64,000 nucleotides of DNA from Marsupella aquatica (taxonomy: Eukaryota; Marchantiophyta): the NCBI GenBank assembly GCA_973895155.1, contig OZ316899.1:9424001-9488000 (forward strand). The letters are read 5' to 3'. Shown here piece after piece: positions 20,982 to 31,159 of this stretch. The notes beneath the pieces are model-generated. The model saw only the letters and a program-made list of their open reading frames with translations. It had not been told where the DNA came from and made no database searches. Made by a program: the position numbers and the translations under genes. Position 1 is the stretch's first letter. Every line of letters starts with the position of its first letter.

Positions 20982-23544
20982 CTAGGATTTGTCACTTGCT
21001 ATGCATGTCAAGAGATAGTCTCTTGCCTTGGCAGCAACATTCTTTGGAATTCCTACCAGCCCTGTCACTGGTCCTTTGCGTGCTTTGAAACACCACAAGG
21101 CAGAGGAAACATTTATTGTCTCAGCTTCCTTGTATATTGGAGCTGGATCACGTTCCCATTTCTTATCCCAAGAATCTGCCCACCACTCTCTTGGTTGCCA
21201 GTCTGATTGACCACGTTGCTTCTTTGCCATAAATGGTCTAAACCACTCAACGCCACATACATGAGTAAGAAGGTTTTGTTCATTCACTGGTCCTTCTACC
21301 ACATCTGTAACAACTAACCCCATATGGACGGGATAAACATCCAGGTCTGAGTCGTCTGGCCGTACCAACACATAACAGTCCTTCACAACATCAACCCTAG
21401 GGTTAAAACTCTCAAGAGGTTTATCTTTTGCTGGTCCCACATAATCCACTATTGCCTCCAACTCACATGCCACATTTTGATATTCTGGTGGAACGTGCTC
21501 TCTCCAAGTTGTGTGCACCTTCAGGTTCATATTGCACCTACTCACCCTGTAGAGTATCTACAATGTCATTCCAATAATTGATGAGAGTTGTCCAACGTCG
21601 CTTTGGTTCTTCCTCTTTTGTTTGCTTTAGAATAAACTCAAAGAATGACACATGCTTCTTCAACCCTGTCAGCACTTCAGGAAGCATTTTCAACTCCATC
21701 ATTGGTAGCCGTTTGGGCACCCCAATTGGGATGTGAGGACTTTTGTCATCTTTCCATGACCACATTTCAATACCTTCCTTGGGTAACCATCCCTGATCAG
21801 TTGATTTCATTTTGTATTGGAAGCATGGCATACTATCATGACAAACATAGAACCTAAACAGCCTGGGTTTTAAATGCCCACCAATGCCTCAGGGCCCTTC
21901 AACATGAATGGAGCTAAGTAGTTTTTGAAATCTGAGACCTCCTGTAGAAAATGTGGGACTGCATTGGGTGTCCTTGCTCTCATGAACAAGGACATTAACT
22001 CAGGCAATGAGTATGTGGGGTTATGCATCATAGACTCTGAAAAATGCTCGAACATATCGTCAACGTCCTCATGAGTATGCCCAACCACCATCAAACCAAG
22101 ATGAACCTCTTCAAACACCTCCCTTGCCGTCAACAATGACAAATAAGCCATCATATATCTGTTCTTGTTGTCTGAGGCACAATTATCCAGTTGTAGCTTC
22201 AATACTCGTGGAAGGGGCCTGAACTTTGGTGCCTCAGGTGCTGCATCACAATGTAACAATCTCAGAATGCTTTTAAATAAAACCCTAGTCAGACCCTAAA
22301 CCCCAATTTAGGGTTTAGGGTTTAAACCCTATTAATGAAACCTTGGCTAGGAGGAGCAACAACTACACAAAGTAGAGTGTCAGTGTGTGTGAGCTTATAT
22401 TATTAAATAATAATAAATTAAAGGATTGTGAGTAAAGTACCTAGGCTTGAGATGTAGGCAATGTCATCCTCAAATGCTCTAAGGACACTTGCCTCCAAGA
22501 TATCTTTTCTCCCAAAAAGGAGGTCTTTAAAAAGACTTGTCGAGTCTGGCCCCTCCACAAGTGATTTGATCATTGGATTTGGGTTTTCCAACATCCTTAG
22601 TATTGAATCAATTGACCCAATAGTGATGTTGACATCACCTGGCCACACTCCAACATGATATTGGGCTATGGCCTTGGGACCATGACCATGAGTAAGGATA
22701 CCAGTGACAGTAATTGGGAACTTTTGGGCACCATCCACATGCTTAGGATTGAAGGGCATTCTTGGGAGAGCTGTCTTTGAATGATCCATCTTATCATGAA
22801 TAAGGCATAACACTTTCTTTGGACGATGGATGGACTCATATCTCCAGGTATGATAGCACATTCTTTGCTGTGTGTGGTCTTGGTGATGTTCCTCCTCGTC
22901 ACGCCTTAGGCCCTCTAACTCTTCCTTAGCTCCTGTAAGGTTTGCTTTCCGTTGAAGCAACTCACTACAAGTTGTACACTTTGAAAAGTTGTTGCCCTTT
23001 TTGTGACGCGAGAAATCCCTGAAATACATCTGATGTAGATGACTCAAGGTGGGTTGGGAAATTGGAGGAAGACCAGCCTCCTTGTTGACAACATTAACCC
23101 TGTTTCTAATATTCTCCCAAGTAGATTTGTTGGCAATTCCCTCAAAACCATCCTTGTATTATCTGCCATGGTTCTCAACTTGGCTGGATGATGATCAGCT
23201 GCCTCCTCAATAATCTCTTTCATTGACATGAACACTCGAGATACTTTCTCGGACATACGCCTTTTTCTAGCATTACCATGGGTACCTATGTTCATTCCAG
23301 CCATCACAGTCTTCTTCAAGGCATAAAATTGAGTCTTTCCTCTTGAATGAATGATTCTCCATGCCTCCAGGCACAATACTTTGCCCTCCACTGCTAGAAT
23401 CCTTTCTCCAGTACCCAAGTGTATTGTATTTTTAATAGCCTTGATTTCCTCCTCCTTGCGCTCCGCAAAAGATTTTGACCACCACTTTTGCCTAATTTCC
23501 ATAGCCAAGTTGCGGTCTGTTGTAACCCGAGTTAACCAGACCAT
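20982..23544 (-). pseudogene. DUF7869-type transposase gene (C-terminal exons)
   Basis: Several minus-strand exons read in order: 23544-23044, 23047-22418, 22259-21870, 21831-21538, 21545-20982. Diagnostic boxes are LIHDKMDHSKTALPRMP, LKLQLDNCASDNKNRYM and GLMVVGHTHEDVDDMFEHFS, the conserved acidic boxes of the DUF7869 family in large plant transposon proteins, where they are taken to form a transposase-like core. A CTTC motif with a coiled coil (GAKEELEGLRRDEEEHHQ) precedes them. The upstream end is cut by the copia LTR beginning at 23518. The C-terminal exon (EAIVDYVGPAKDKPL..DVYPVHMGLVVTDVVEG) is of unknown function. Confidence 0.7.
22265..22330. repeat. TTTAGGG-type telomere-like palindrome in an intron
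   Basis: An intron of the DUF7869 gene holds CCCTAAACCCC next to TTTAGGGTTTAGGGTTTAAACCC, i.e. short plant-type telomere-like tracts in both orientations. Single TTTAGGGTTTAGG tracts also occur near 3402 and 10838. Confidence 0.7.
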
Positions 23545-23675
23545 ACATGAGGTTAACTAGGTTTACGCCTACTCAGGTTAGACCACATTAACTGTCTAAC
23601 CGCCTGGCTATTCGATAGCCTATATGTAAGGATATGGAAGGGAATGAAGAATCAGTTGTTCTATACCTTACAACA
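23518..23675 (+). mobile_element. copia-type 5' LTR (158 bp)
   Basis: Begins TGTTGTAACC and ends CTTACAACA, so the terminal 8 bp are inverted repeats (TGTTGTAA/TTACAACA), as in LTRs. It is followed directly by CGTTATCAGCACGA, a primer-binding-like sequence, and 340 bp later by a copia gag. It cuts into the minus-strand transposase gene. No matching 3' LTR was found downstream. Confidence 0.7.
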
Positions 23676-23690
23676 CGTTATCAGCACGAT
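23676..23690 (+). other. retrotransposon primer-binding site
   Basis: CGTTATCAGCACGA directly after the LTR end CAACA, the position where reverse transcription is primed by a tRNA. Confidence 0.5.
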
Positions 23691-24016
23691 GCTGATTTGA
23701 ATCAAATTTTTTTAAAATTACCTCGCTTTTTCTTCTCTTGAGATAGATTGGCAACCTCTTAGGAAAGGATTAATGGCAGGCGAAGGTGCAGCGGTGGCTA
23801 GATCAATCAAGGGGGATGGAATGTTATAAATCAAGATTACACATTGGACAAATTGGACGATTGAGATAAGAAATTACAATTTACCAACTACAATTTGCAA
23901 TTCCATTTCCTCTTTCCCAAATTTCAACAATGGAATGAAATTGAGATTCAACACCCAAAATATAATTGCAACCTTGTGCTTACCAACAAGAAATTATACC
24001 ACTAGAATCTTGCAAT

Positions 24017-24510
24017 ATGTCAAAGAATTCTATGGAGAAACTCTTATTCCAACCACTCAGCATCGATGGTGCCAACTACTTGTCCTGGACGCTCGATGCT
24101 GAAGCTCACCTAACTTCAAAGAATCTACAGGATACAGTAATAACTGACAATGGCCAAACACTTCAGCAAAAAGCGCAGGCATTGATACTAATTCGACACC
24201 ATTTGAGTTACTCCTTGAAGCGACAGTACATGAACGAATATAATCCGAGAGTCCTTTGGGACGCACTTCAATCACGCTTCCACCACACGCGTACCATACA
24301 CCTGCCTGCGGCCAGACACGATTGGATAAATCTCCGGGTCCAGGACCATAAAACAATCGCGGATTACAATTGCGAATTATTTCGGATTGTATCCCAATTG
24401 GCCATATGTGGCCACCCCGTTAATGATGACGAACAGATTGAGAAAACGGTCCAAATATTGGCAACAATGTTCACTACAACAGTCCTTAGTGTTTATCAAC
24501 AACACATCTT
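24017..24510 (+). pseudogene. gag: truncated Ty1/copia gag (UBN2 type)
   Basis: From ATG 24017 the protein reads LLFQPLSIDGANYLSWTLDAEAHL..L, W.AL..RF, then IADYNCELFRIVSQLAICGHPVNDDEQIEKT, the standard copia gag/UBN2 layout. Recognisable similarity stops near 24510, and the later part of the frame overlaps the minus-strand exon at 24572. No zinc knuckle, integrase or reverse transcriptase follows, so this copy is 3'-truncated. Confidence 0.75.
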
Positions 24511-24571
24511 GACGTGCCAAAGATGTGTCTCTTCTAGATGTCTGGGAAGATGGACTCTTTCTTTTCCTACT

Positions 24572-25282
24572 TTAATGGATGTAGGACCGCTTGCCACTTG
24601 TTGGAGATGTGTTCCCTCCCACAACTTGCCTGATGTTGTGGAAAGACAACAAGTTGCCATCCTTGGCAATGAGTTGGTCCATCGACCAAGCTTTTAAGCA
24701 ATCTCTATGCTTCAGATGATCTATGGTAGCTCCCTCGACAAAATCATTGATCAGAATTCCCACATGTGTATTCCCAAGGGTGACATCCCCAAGCTTCACT
24801 ATAGGATCTAGAACATGTATAGTTGCCACTGCAAAAATCAACTTGTTCTCATCCACCACCTTTACAGGCATGCCCATCCACAAGGACTTTGGTAAAACTA
24901 CTTCCACACCAGACTGACTCTCATTATGGTTGTTTCCATCAGAATTTTGATTGACTAGATCTTGATCATCACCAACATTGCCAAACACATCCTCCAATTC
25001 CATGGGAGCTCAAAAAAGCTGATTCCTTTCCCATACAAGGTAACCCCCAATCATGTCCTTCAAAAGTTTGCCATCTTCGCATAGAATGGTCTTGTCAAAA
25101 ACTTCCTCCAATAGAAGAAGAACTCTGTCCGCCCCAAGAGGAACATTGTGACAAACCCTGGAAGGATCAAGACTTATCACGCGACCTTTTCCAACCTGTT
25201 TCTCACATATGCCCATAATAACTTGTTTGCCTTCCCTGATCCAGACTGTCGATGTCACCATAATAATTATGATCCTACACAT
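24572..25282 (-). pseudogene. N-terminal exon with two Transposase_24-like domains
   Basis: One minus-strand frame with a single TGA at 25010-25012. It contains two related ~85-residue units: EGKQVIMGICEKQVGKGRV..DPSRV...PLGADRVLLLLEEV and MPVKVVDENKLIFAVATIHVLDPIVKLGDVTLGNTHV. This pattern (residue block, A.ATI..DP, LG..., V.I..V) resembles the C-terminal module of plant transposon proteins of Ptta/En/Spm type (Transposase_24). It probably belongs to the DUF7869 gene, separated from it by the copia insertion. An acidic Asn-rich linker lies between the units. Confidence 0.45.
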
Positions 25283-25289
25283 CAGAGAA

Positions 25290-26170
25290 TATCACTATAA
25301 GCGTACAGTCCTGTCACGTCCGTCAACTTCAGTGCACTGTCCTGTCACGTCGGTCAACAAGCAGAATGTAGTCAATGCACTGCACTGCACTATCCTGTCA
25401 CGTCGGTCAACAAGCAGAATGTAGTCAATGCACTGCACTGCACGCGGCTGGTCACGTGACCCTAGAGGTACCACACATACCGGCAACAGACTATGCATGG
25501 TCCGTCAGTCATTTCAAGTGAATGAGAATGACCACAATCGATTACAATCAATCATTTCACATCCACTCAGAACAAATGAGTGGACAGTACTAGTTTACCA
25601 ATGAGTGGACACTGGACAATCAGTAACTACTGAGGACTATAATTCTAATAAGCGCCAGTAAAACGTCCGTGAACTGCATTGTCGTGTCACGACTGTCAAT
25701 AAGTAAGCATAATGTAGTCAATGCACTGCCCTGCACGTGACTAATCGCGTGACCTTAGTTAGAGGGTGTAGGGATAATAGGGTCTACGACATAGAAGCTA
25801 GAAGCCTAGGCCTAAACTGTAGCTTGTACTTGGTACTTCATAAGTAAGATACAATTGCGCGTGAGACAGTAAGATACAATTACGGATCTGAAGGCATCAC
25901 ACATACCGGTAACAGATTATGCATGGTCCGTCAGTCATTTCAAGTGAATGAGAACGACTACAATCAATTACAAACAATCATTTCAACTCCACTCAAAAAA
26001 AATGAGTGGACAGTACCAGTTTACCAATGAGTGGACATCGGACAGTCAGTAACTACTGACCCTCATAAGCAATCTCAGTACTTCACTAGCAATCAGTATT
26101 CCCGGGGCGGTCGCCAAACGTGAAATTAAAGCCATAATTAGAGGACAACTGAACTTCCCGCCAATTCTCA
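25290..26170. repeat. two-level tandem repeats
   Basis: Near 25310-25440 the unit CTGTCACGTC.GTCAAC..GCAGAATGTAGTCAATGCACTG repeats two to three times. A larger ~170-bp unit (ACACATACCGG.AACAGA.TATGCATGG to TCAGTAACTACTGA) occurs at about 25473-25640 and again at 25889-26060, with AGCGCCAGT.AAACGT boxes after each. No gene is seen. Confidence 0.75.
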
Positions 26171-26229
26171 TACGCGCCAGTCAAACGTGCACTTTCTTCT
26201 AGAAACCACTATGTACAATGACTAGTGGA

Positions 26230-26245
26230 GACTAAATAGTATAAA
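26230..26245 (+). promoter_or_regulatory. possible TATA element
   Basis: AATAGTATAAAGCA lies ~140 bp upstream of the ATG at 26375 of the small zinc-finger-like gene, a plausible TATA position given a short leader. Weak evidence on its own. Confidence 0.25.
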
Positions 26246-26374
26246 GCATTGAGATGATCCCTACTGCTCATTCCCCCACGCATTCCACTTTCTGGCTACT
26301 GGATAATCTATTCGCACATCAGCTCTCTCATTTCCAATTCTTAGTCTCGGTCCGCATCTCTTGTTTGAAGGGCG

Positions 26375-26916
26375 ATGACTACTCCGCTGAGCTCGAAGAA
26401 TGAGGATGTTCCAACGGACGATTCAGAAGATTCAACGTATCAAATTTGTGGTACTCCTTACAAAATGTGTCAGCGATGTAATATAATGTTTATGGTGACT
26501 AAATCGGGTCAAATGTTTTGTGAGAGACGACATTGTTCACCACATTTATCGATGGAAGATCAGATGGAGAGCAATCCGACAAAGATGACTACAAAGATGG
26601 CATCAGGGGAGAAGTTAAAGGGCAAAGCCCTTGTTGAATCCATTTCAGGGGGGAGAAGTTGAAGGCCAAAGCATGCGTCGAATCCATTTCGGGGGAAGCA
26701 GTAGCAGACGCTAAGACAATCAAGAAGGAGGCCAAGAAAGTGGACGCACCGAAGAAAAGGCAATTAGAGATGAACAAAGATTTTGATTTGTATTACAGAA
26801 AGAGCAAGCCAAGAAAATCTATGGACGTTAGGACTTGGGCAAAGGAAGAATTCCTTGATTCAAGGGAATCCACACCAGACACCGATGAGTGGATGCCTTC
26901 ATCTTGGAATGACTGA
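26375..26916 (+). pseudogene. small CxxC zinc-finger-like protein with a frameshift
   Basis: ATG at 26375. The N-terminal part carries CGTPYKMCQRCNIMFMVT..GQMFCERRHC, a Cys-rich finger-like pattern. A 44-bp stretch is then tandemly duplicated (GEKLKGKALVESISG / GEKLKAKACVESISG), and a G-run at 26648-26653 shifts the frame between the copies. The second frame ends with a Lys-rich then Asp/Ser-rich tail (DTDEWMPSSWND). Removing one base would rejoin both halves. No family recognised. Confidence 0.5.
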
Positions 26917-27049
26917 CTCGATCAAAGTCTACAATATTTTGAGTAGTCAAAGATTAGAACTACAGATTCAAGAGTAGTTCAAGTTAGAACTTGTTATAGA
27001 TACTATGTAGCTTAATTTTGTCCCGTGGAAAATAGTGTTCAAAAGACCA

Positions 27050-28215
27050 GGTCAGTTAAATTCCTGGATAGTGCTAGTGGATATGGATTCCACATCCGAA
27101 GTCCTTCGAGATCGATGTAACCTTTTTTGCAATCAAGGAAAAATCATCCACGAGATTCCTCTGACCTCTAAAACATTAACATGACCGGGGGCATGATGAA
27201 ACAAAGACGTTGGTTTTAAAATAGATTTCTGGCCAATTCGCCAGGCTGTCGACTACAATAAACAATATCAAAAAGACCTGAGATAAATTGGTTCACAGAA
27301 CTGTGCGCGTGACGAACTACATGTGTAACCAAAAAAACAGGTCATCCTACTAACAAGTTGAGATTAGGCAGATCTGAGAAATAAAGGGCAATTACGTCTA
27401 AGAGTGCAGAGCTTTTGCTGATCTCTAAAACATTAACGCGACCGGGCGTGTGATGAAACAAAGACGTTGGTTTTAAAATAGACTGCTGGCCAATTTGCTA
27501 GGTTGTCGACTACAATAAACAATATTAAAAGACACAAGATAAATTGGTTAACGCGACTGTGCGCGTGATGAACTACATGTGTAACCAAAAAAAAGGTCAT
27601 CCTACTAACAAGTTGAGATCAAACAGATCTGAGAAATAAAGGGCGATTACGTCTAAGAGTGCAGAGCTTTCGCTGACCTCTAAAACATTAACGCGACCAG
27701 GCGCGTGATGAAACAAAGACCTCGGTTTTAAAATAGATTGCTGGCCAATTTGCTAGGCTGTCGACTACAATAAACAATATCAAAAAAACCTGAGATAAAT
27801 TGGTTCACGCGACTATGCGCGTGATGAACTACATGTGTAACCAAAAAATCAGGTCATCCTACTAACAAGTTGAGATCAGGCAGATCTGAGAAATAAAGGG
27901 CGATTACGTCTACAAGTGCGAAGCTTTCGCTGACCTCTAAAACATTAATGCGACCGGGCGCGTGATGATACGAAGACTTTGGTTTTAGAATAGATTTCTG
28001 GCCAATTTGCTAGGCTATCAACTACAATAAACAATATCAAAAGACCTGAGATAAATTGGTTCACGCGACTGTGCGCGTGATGAACTACATGTGTAACCAA
28101 AAAATCAGGTCATCCTACTAACAAGTTGAGATCAGTTTGATCTGAGAAATGGACCTCAATTATGTTTTGTTTTGCTAGGCCGTCGACTACAATAAACAAT
28201 ACCAAAATGTACGGA
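27050..28215. repeat. ~256-bp tandem array with E2-type palindromes
   Basis: Four full units and part of a fifth, starting near 27162, 27420, 27678 and 27932. Each unit contains TCTAAAACATTAACGCGACC, GGGCGCGTGATGA, TCGACTACAATAAACAATA, CGCGACTGTGCGCGTGATGA and GAAATAAAGGGCGATTACGT. Each therefore has two E2-type CGCG palindromes. No coding potential. Likely the left flank of E2 or a related remnant. Confidence 0.85.
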
Positions 28216-29555
28216 CAACTATAATTGAACGCCATACAAATTTAGACTAGAGAATTCATTCGGATCCTCTACAAGTACTTCTGATACATTGCATCTGTAT
28301 TGGACTTGAAACACGGATTGATCAAAATTGGAGTGAGAAATTGGACCATAACTTCATTGACTCAATTCATGCATTGAATGCGTGATTTAAGGCAACTACT
28401 CTCCTCATTTATTGCGGAATTAATGCTGATTGATACTTACAAGTTATGCAGTTGCGTGTGGTCTCAGCGATGTTGGCGGCAACCCTCCTCCCAGCCAAGC
28501 CTCTTCCTTCCAGCGTAGCCTCCTCCTCGTCCCAGCCAACTAAGCCTCCTCCTTCGAACTCCAATTTCCTTGAGTATCGTGACCGAATCCCACCACCAGA
28601 GAATGACAACTTGTTGATCGTATTGAGATCAAGATCCTTGACCAGACAGTGATTTCAGAATAGCCGCTCTTTGTTGGTCCGCTAGAATGCTTCGATGAAT
28701 GAGGCAGACTATGGAGGTTCTAAATCTTTGTTGTCTCGCTTCATCGCAACTCTCTCTCGCTTGATCGGATGTGCCCTCTCCAAGAAGGTGATACAACAAG
28801 AACTGGGCCAGCGTTGTTTGAATGAGCTCCGCCTCTGACTGGAATAGTCGAATGATCCAATCTGCTCCACCTCAAATGTGCCTTGGATCAGCCTCCGCTG
28901 AGAGCCCAGCTAGTATCCTGGTCAGGAAACTGAAAATGAAGAATGATCCGTGAGCAATGAGATTAGTCTACTGCCTCCATGAAGGATGTGTTCATCTGGA
29001 CTCAATTTTGATTTTGAAAATTGGTTGAGTCTCCACTCATGAGAATCATTGTACAAGATTGATTTTGAATATTGGTTCTTCTCGACCGTGAGAATCGTTT
29101 TACGTTGTTTAGAGTTTCGGTTTGAATGGGGAAGATAGAGAGTGGAGTACGGATCCGGATTTGACGGTCTCCACTACCAAAATGGAATGATTTTGAAGTT
29201 TGCCTGCACTACATGATGGAACAATCGTGAGAAAGTTGTCGTTCGTTCACATTTTGGATTTGAATTGGCAGATATAGTGAAGATACGGATCCGGGGGTCC
29301 CCACTAATAATCTTTCGCAATTGCATAATTACCGGTTTAAATTTCAAATTGGCGATCAAATAGAAATCTCCTTTAGCATGGCAAATCAAAAGGATTCCAA
29401 TAATCGTTTTTTCACGATTGCATAGTTTGTTGAGTCAATGGTGGAGTGTACAAAGATCATCTGGAACCTTCCTGTCGCTAGGCTGTTATTAGGGTTATGC
29501 TAAAACGATACCCTAATTAGTCCTTCCTTAGTGTCGGCGCCCACGGTCTCAAGTT
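28216..29555. other. stretch without a recognised gene
   Basis: No supported gene. Short CTCCTCCCAGCCAAGCCTC-like repetition lies at 28486-28555, and GATTTTGAA.ATTGGTT segments repeat near 29005-29080. Confidence 0.4.
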
Positions 29556-29559
29556 CACT

Positions 29560-29695
29560 GTTCATTGTTGTTGTTTCTCGCGCGCCTACTCTCGTCGCTC
29601 TTGCTCTTGTTGCTCTTGCTCTTATCGCTCTTGCTCTTGTCGCTCTTGCTCTTGTCGCTCTCGCTCTCGTCGCTCTTGCTCCTGCCCTGGATTTC
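29560..29695. repeat. 18-bp minisatellite (CGCTCTTGCTCTTGT)
   Basis: About seven copies of a CGCTCTTGCTCTTGT-type unit. Frames across it give simple Leu or Arg-Ala repeats and are not taken as genes. Confidence 0.8.
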
Positions 29696-29739
29696 ATTTT
29701 CGTCGTTGCAGCTCGTTTGTTGTGGTCAGGTGCTTGTCG

Positions 29740-30150
29740 GCGCGTTGCAGCTCTTAGTAGTTGTCGATTGTTTCCACCAAGAGCTCGTTGGCGTGGGGTA
29801 TTTACAAACGACAGGAAATAGCAAACAGTAACAGGAAATGAGTGGTAATTTTTTTGAAATTTTTTTTTGAAATTTTTTTTTGGAAAAAAAAGTTTTTTTT
29901 TTTTTCGTAATTTTTTTTTTTTTGCTAGCGCCCAAAGCTAGCCAAAAATGTTATAATTTAATTTTTTTTGGAAAATTTGACATTTTAGAAAATATTTTGA
30001 CATTGTTATTTTTCCTGGTAACAGGAAAATTTTTACTGGTACCAGTAAACCTGTTTCCTGTTTACTGTCACGCATGCCATACCCGTTGGCGTGTTGCAGC
30101 TCTTAGTAGTTGTCGATTGTTTTGACCAGGAGCTCGTTGGCGCGTTGCAG
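29740..30150. mobile_element. possible MITE-like insert with ACAGGAAA/TTTCCTGT ends
   Basis: A ~50-bp string (GTTGCAGCTCTTAGTAGTTG onward to GAGCTCGTTGGCG) occurs at ~29744 and again at ~30093. Between them lies a T-rich segment (29850-29935 has long T and A runs) that starts near 29812 with GACAGGAAATAG and ends near 30070 with CCTGTTTCCTGTTTACTGTC, partly complementary ends. An inner TTCCTGGTAACAGGAAAA palindrome lies at 30011. A related stretch is found in inverted orientation at 59.05-59.13 kb. Confidence 0.45.
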
Positions 30151-31150
30151 CTCGCATTTACAGCTCGTATTCACTTCTAGTTTGCTCGAAGGGATTCTTA
30201 GGAGCTCGTTGGGTTTGTTGCAGCTAGTTTTTTTGGAGTGCTCGTATAAGCTCGTGTCAGCCAATTTTAAGCTCATATCAGCTCGATCAACGGGTTTCAG
30301 CAGCTTGAACTACTTTTTGGTAGCTTGTTTCAGCTCCTTTCATTCATCATTCAGGTTTGTTTCAGCTCTTTCTATCTTTAGGTTTAGTGCGCTTTTATTC
30401 ATGCTCAGTTTGTCTATCGACAGCTTTGATTGTACTTCTGGAAGAGTCTTTTTAACTCGACATAATGAGTTCCTTAGCATTAAGCACATGTTATTCAATT
30501 GGCAGCAGCAAAGCTCTATGTATAGAAGTATAGAAGCTGTGTTGTTGTTGCTTAGCATATTAATATCTTCAATATATCTTATATTTACTTTTTGGAATGC
30601 CACAGCAAGGTCTTCAAGTGCTTGGACGTCAATCTCTCAGACGATTACATCAATTTTTCAGAATTCAGGTGCAATTTCTACATTTTTTGCTGGTGTTGAT
30701 TGTTGTTTGCTAAAATTTCTCTTTATTGTTAAGCTGAGTTTTCATAATGCAGTTTGTCTGTAAACTCAAATATGTCTGAATCATACAAACTCACTAATTA
30801 AAATACAACCTGAATCGTCTTAAGTAAGTCATTACAAACCTGCACGCTATGAATTTAATCATATAAACTCTCATGTTATGTGAATCTCATCACACTGAGT
30901 CCTTTAATTGACGAATACAACCAGTAGACTGCTAAATTGAATCATCTTAACTGAATCATTCTCTAAACTGAATTCCTTGCAATATGAAAACTTCTGATAT
31001 ATAATAGTTTCACAATGACAGAGCTCAAACATCTGAATTATTGTAAAGTTCATGAATGAATACAAATGAATGAAATCATGCTTACTCGGATTTCCCTGTC
31101 CGTACGGGTCAGTAATCACAGTTGTATCACTGTATTATCCTAGTGTCCAA
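30151..31150. other. stretch without a recognised gene
   Basis: AGCTCGT-rich simple repetition to ~30350, then AT-rich unique sequence. A 217-codon frame covers part of it but has no recognisable domain and follows the repetition. Confidence 0.4.
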
Positions 31151-31159
31151 AAGTTGTTT

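Noticed and set aside
24480-24720. 3' LTR and target duplication of the copia element at 23.5 kb
   Set aside because: No copy of the TGTTGTAACC...TTACAACA sequence and no CGGTC duplication found on the far side.
29500-29831. Frames rich in Leu or in Arg-Ala-Thr repeats
   Set aside because: Translation of the 18-bp minisatellite in several frames and both strands.
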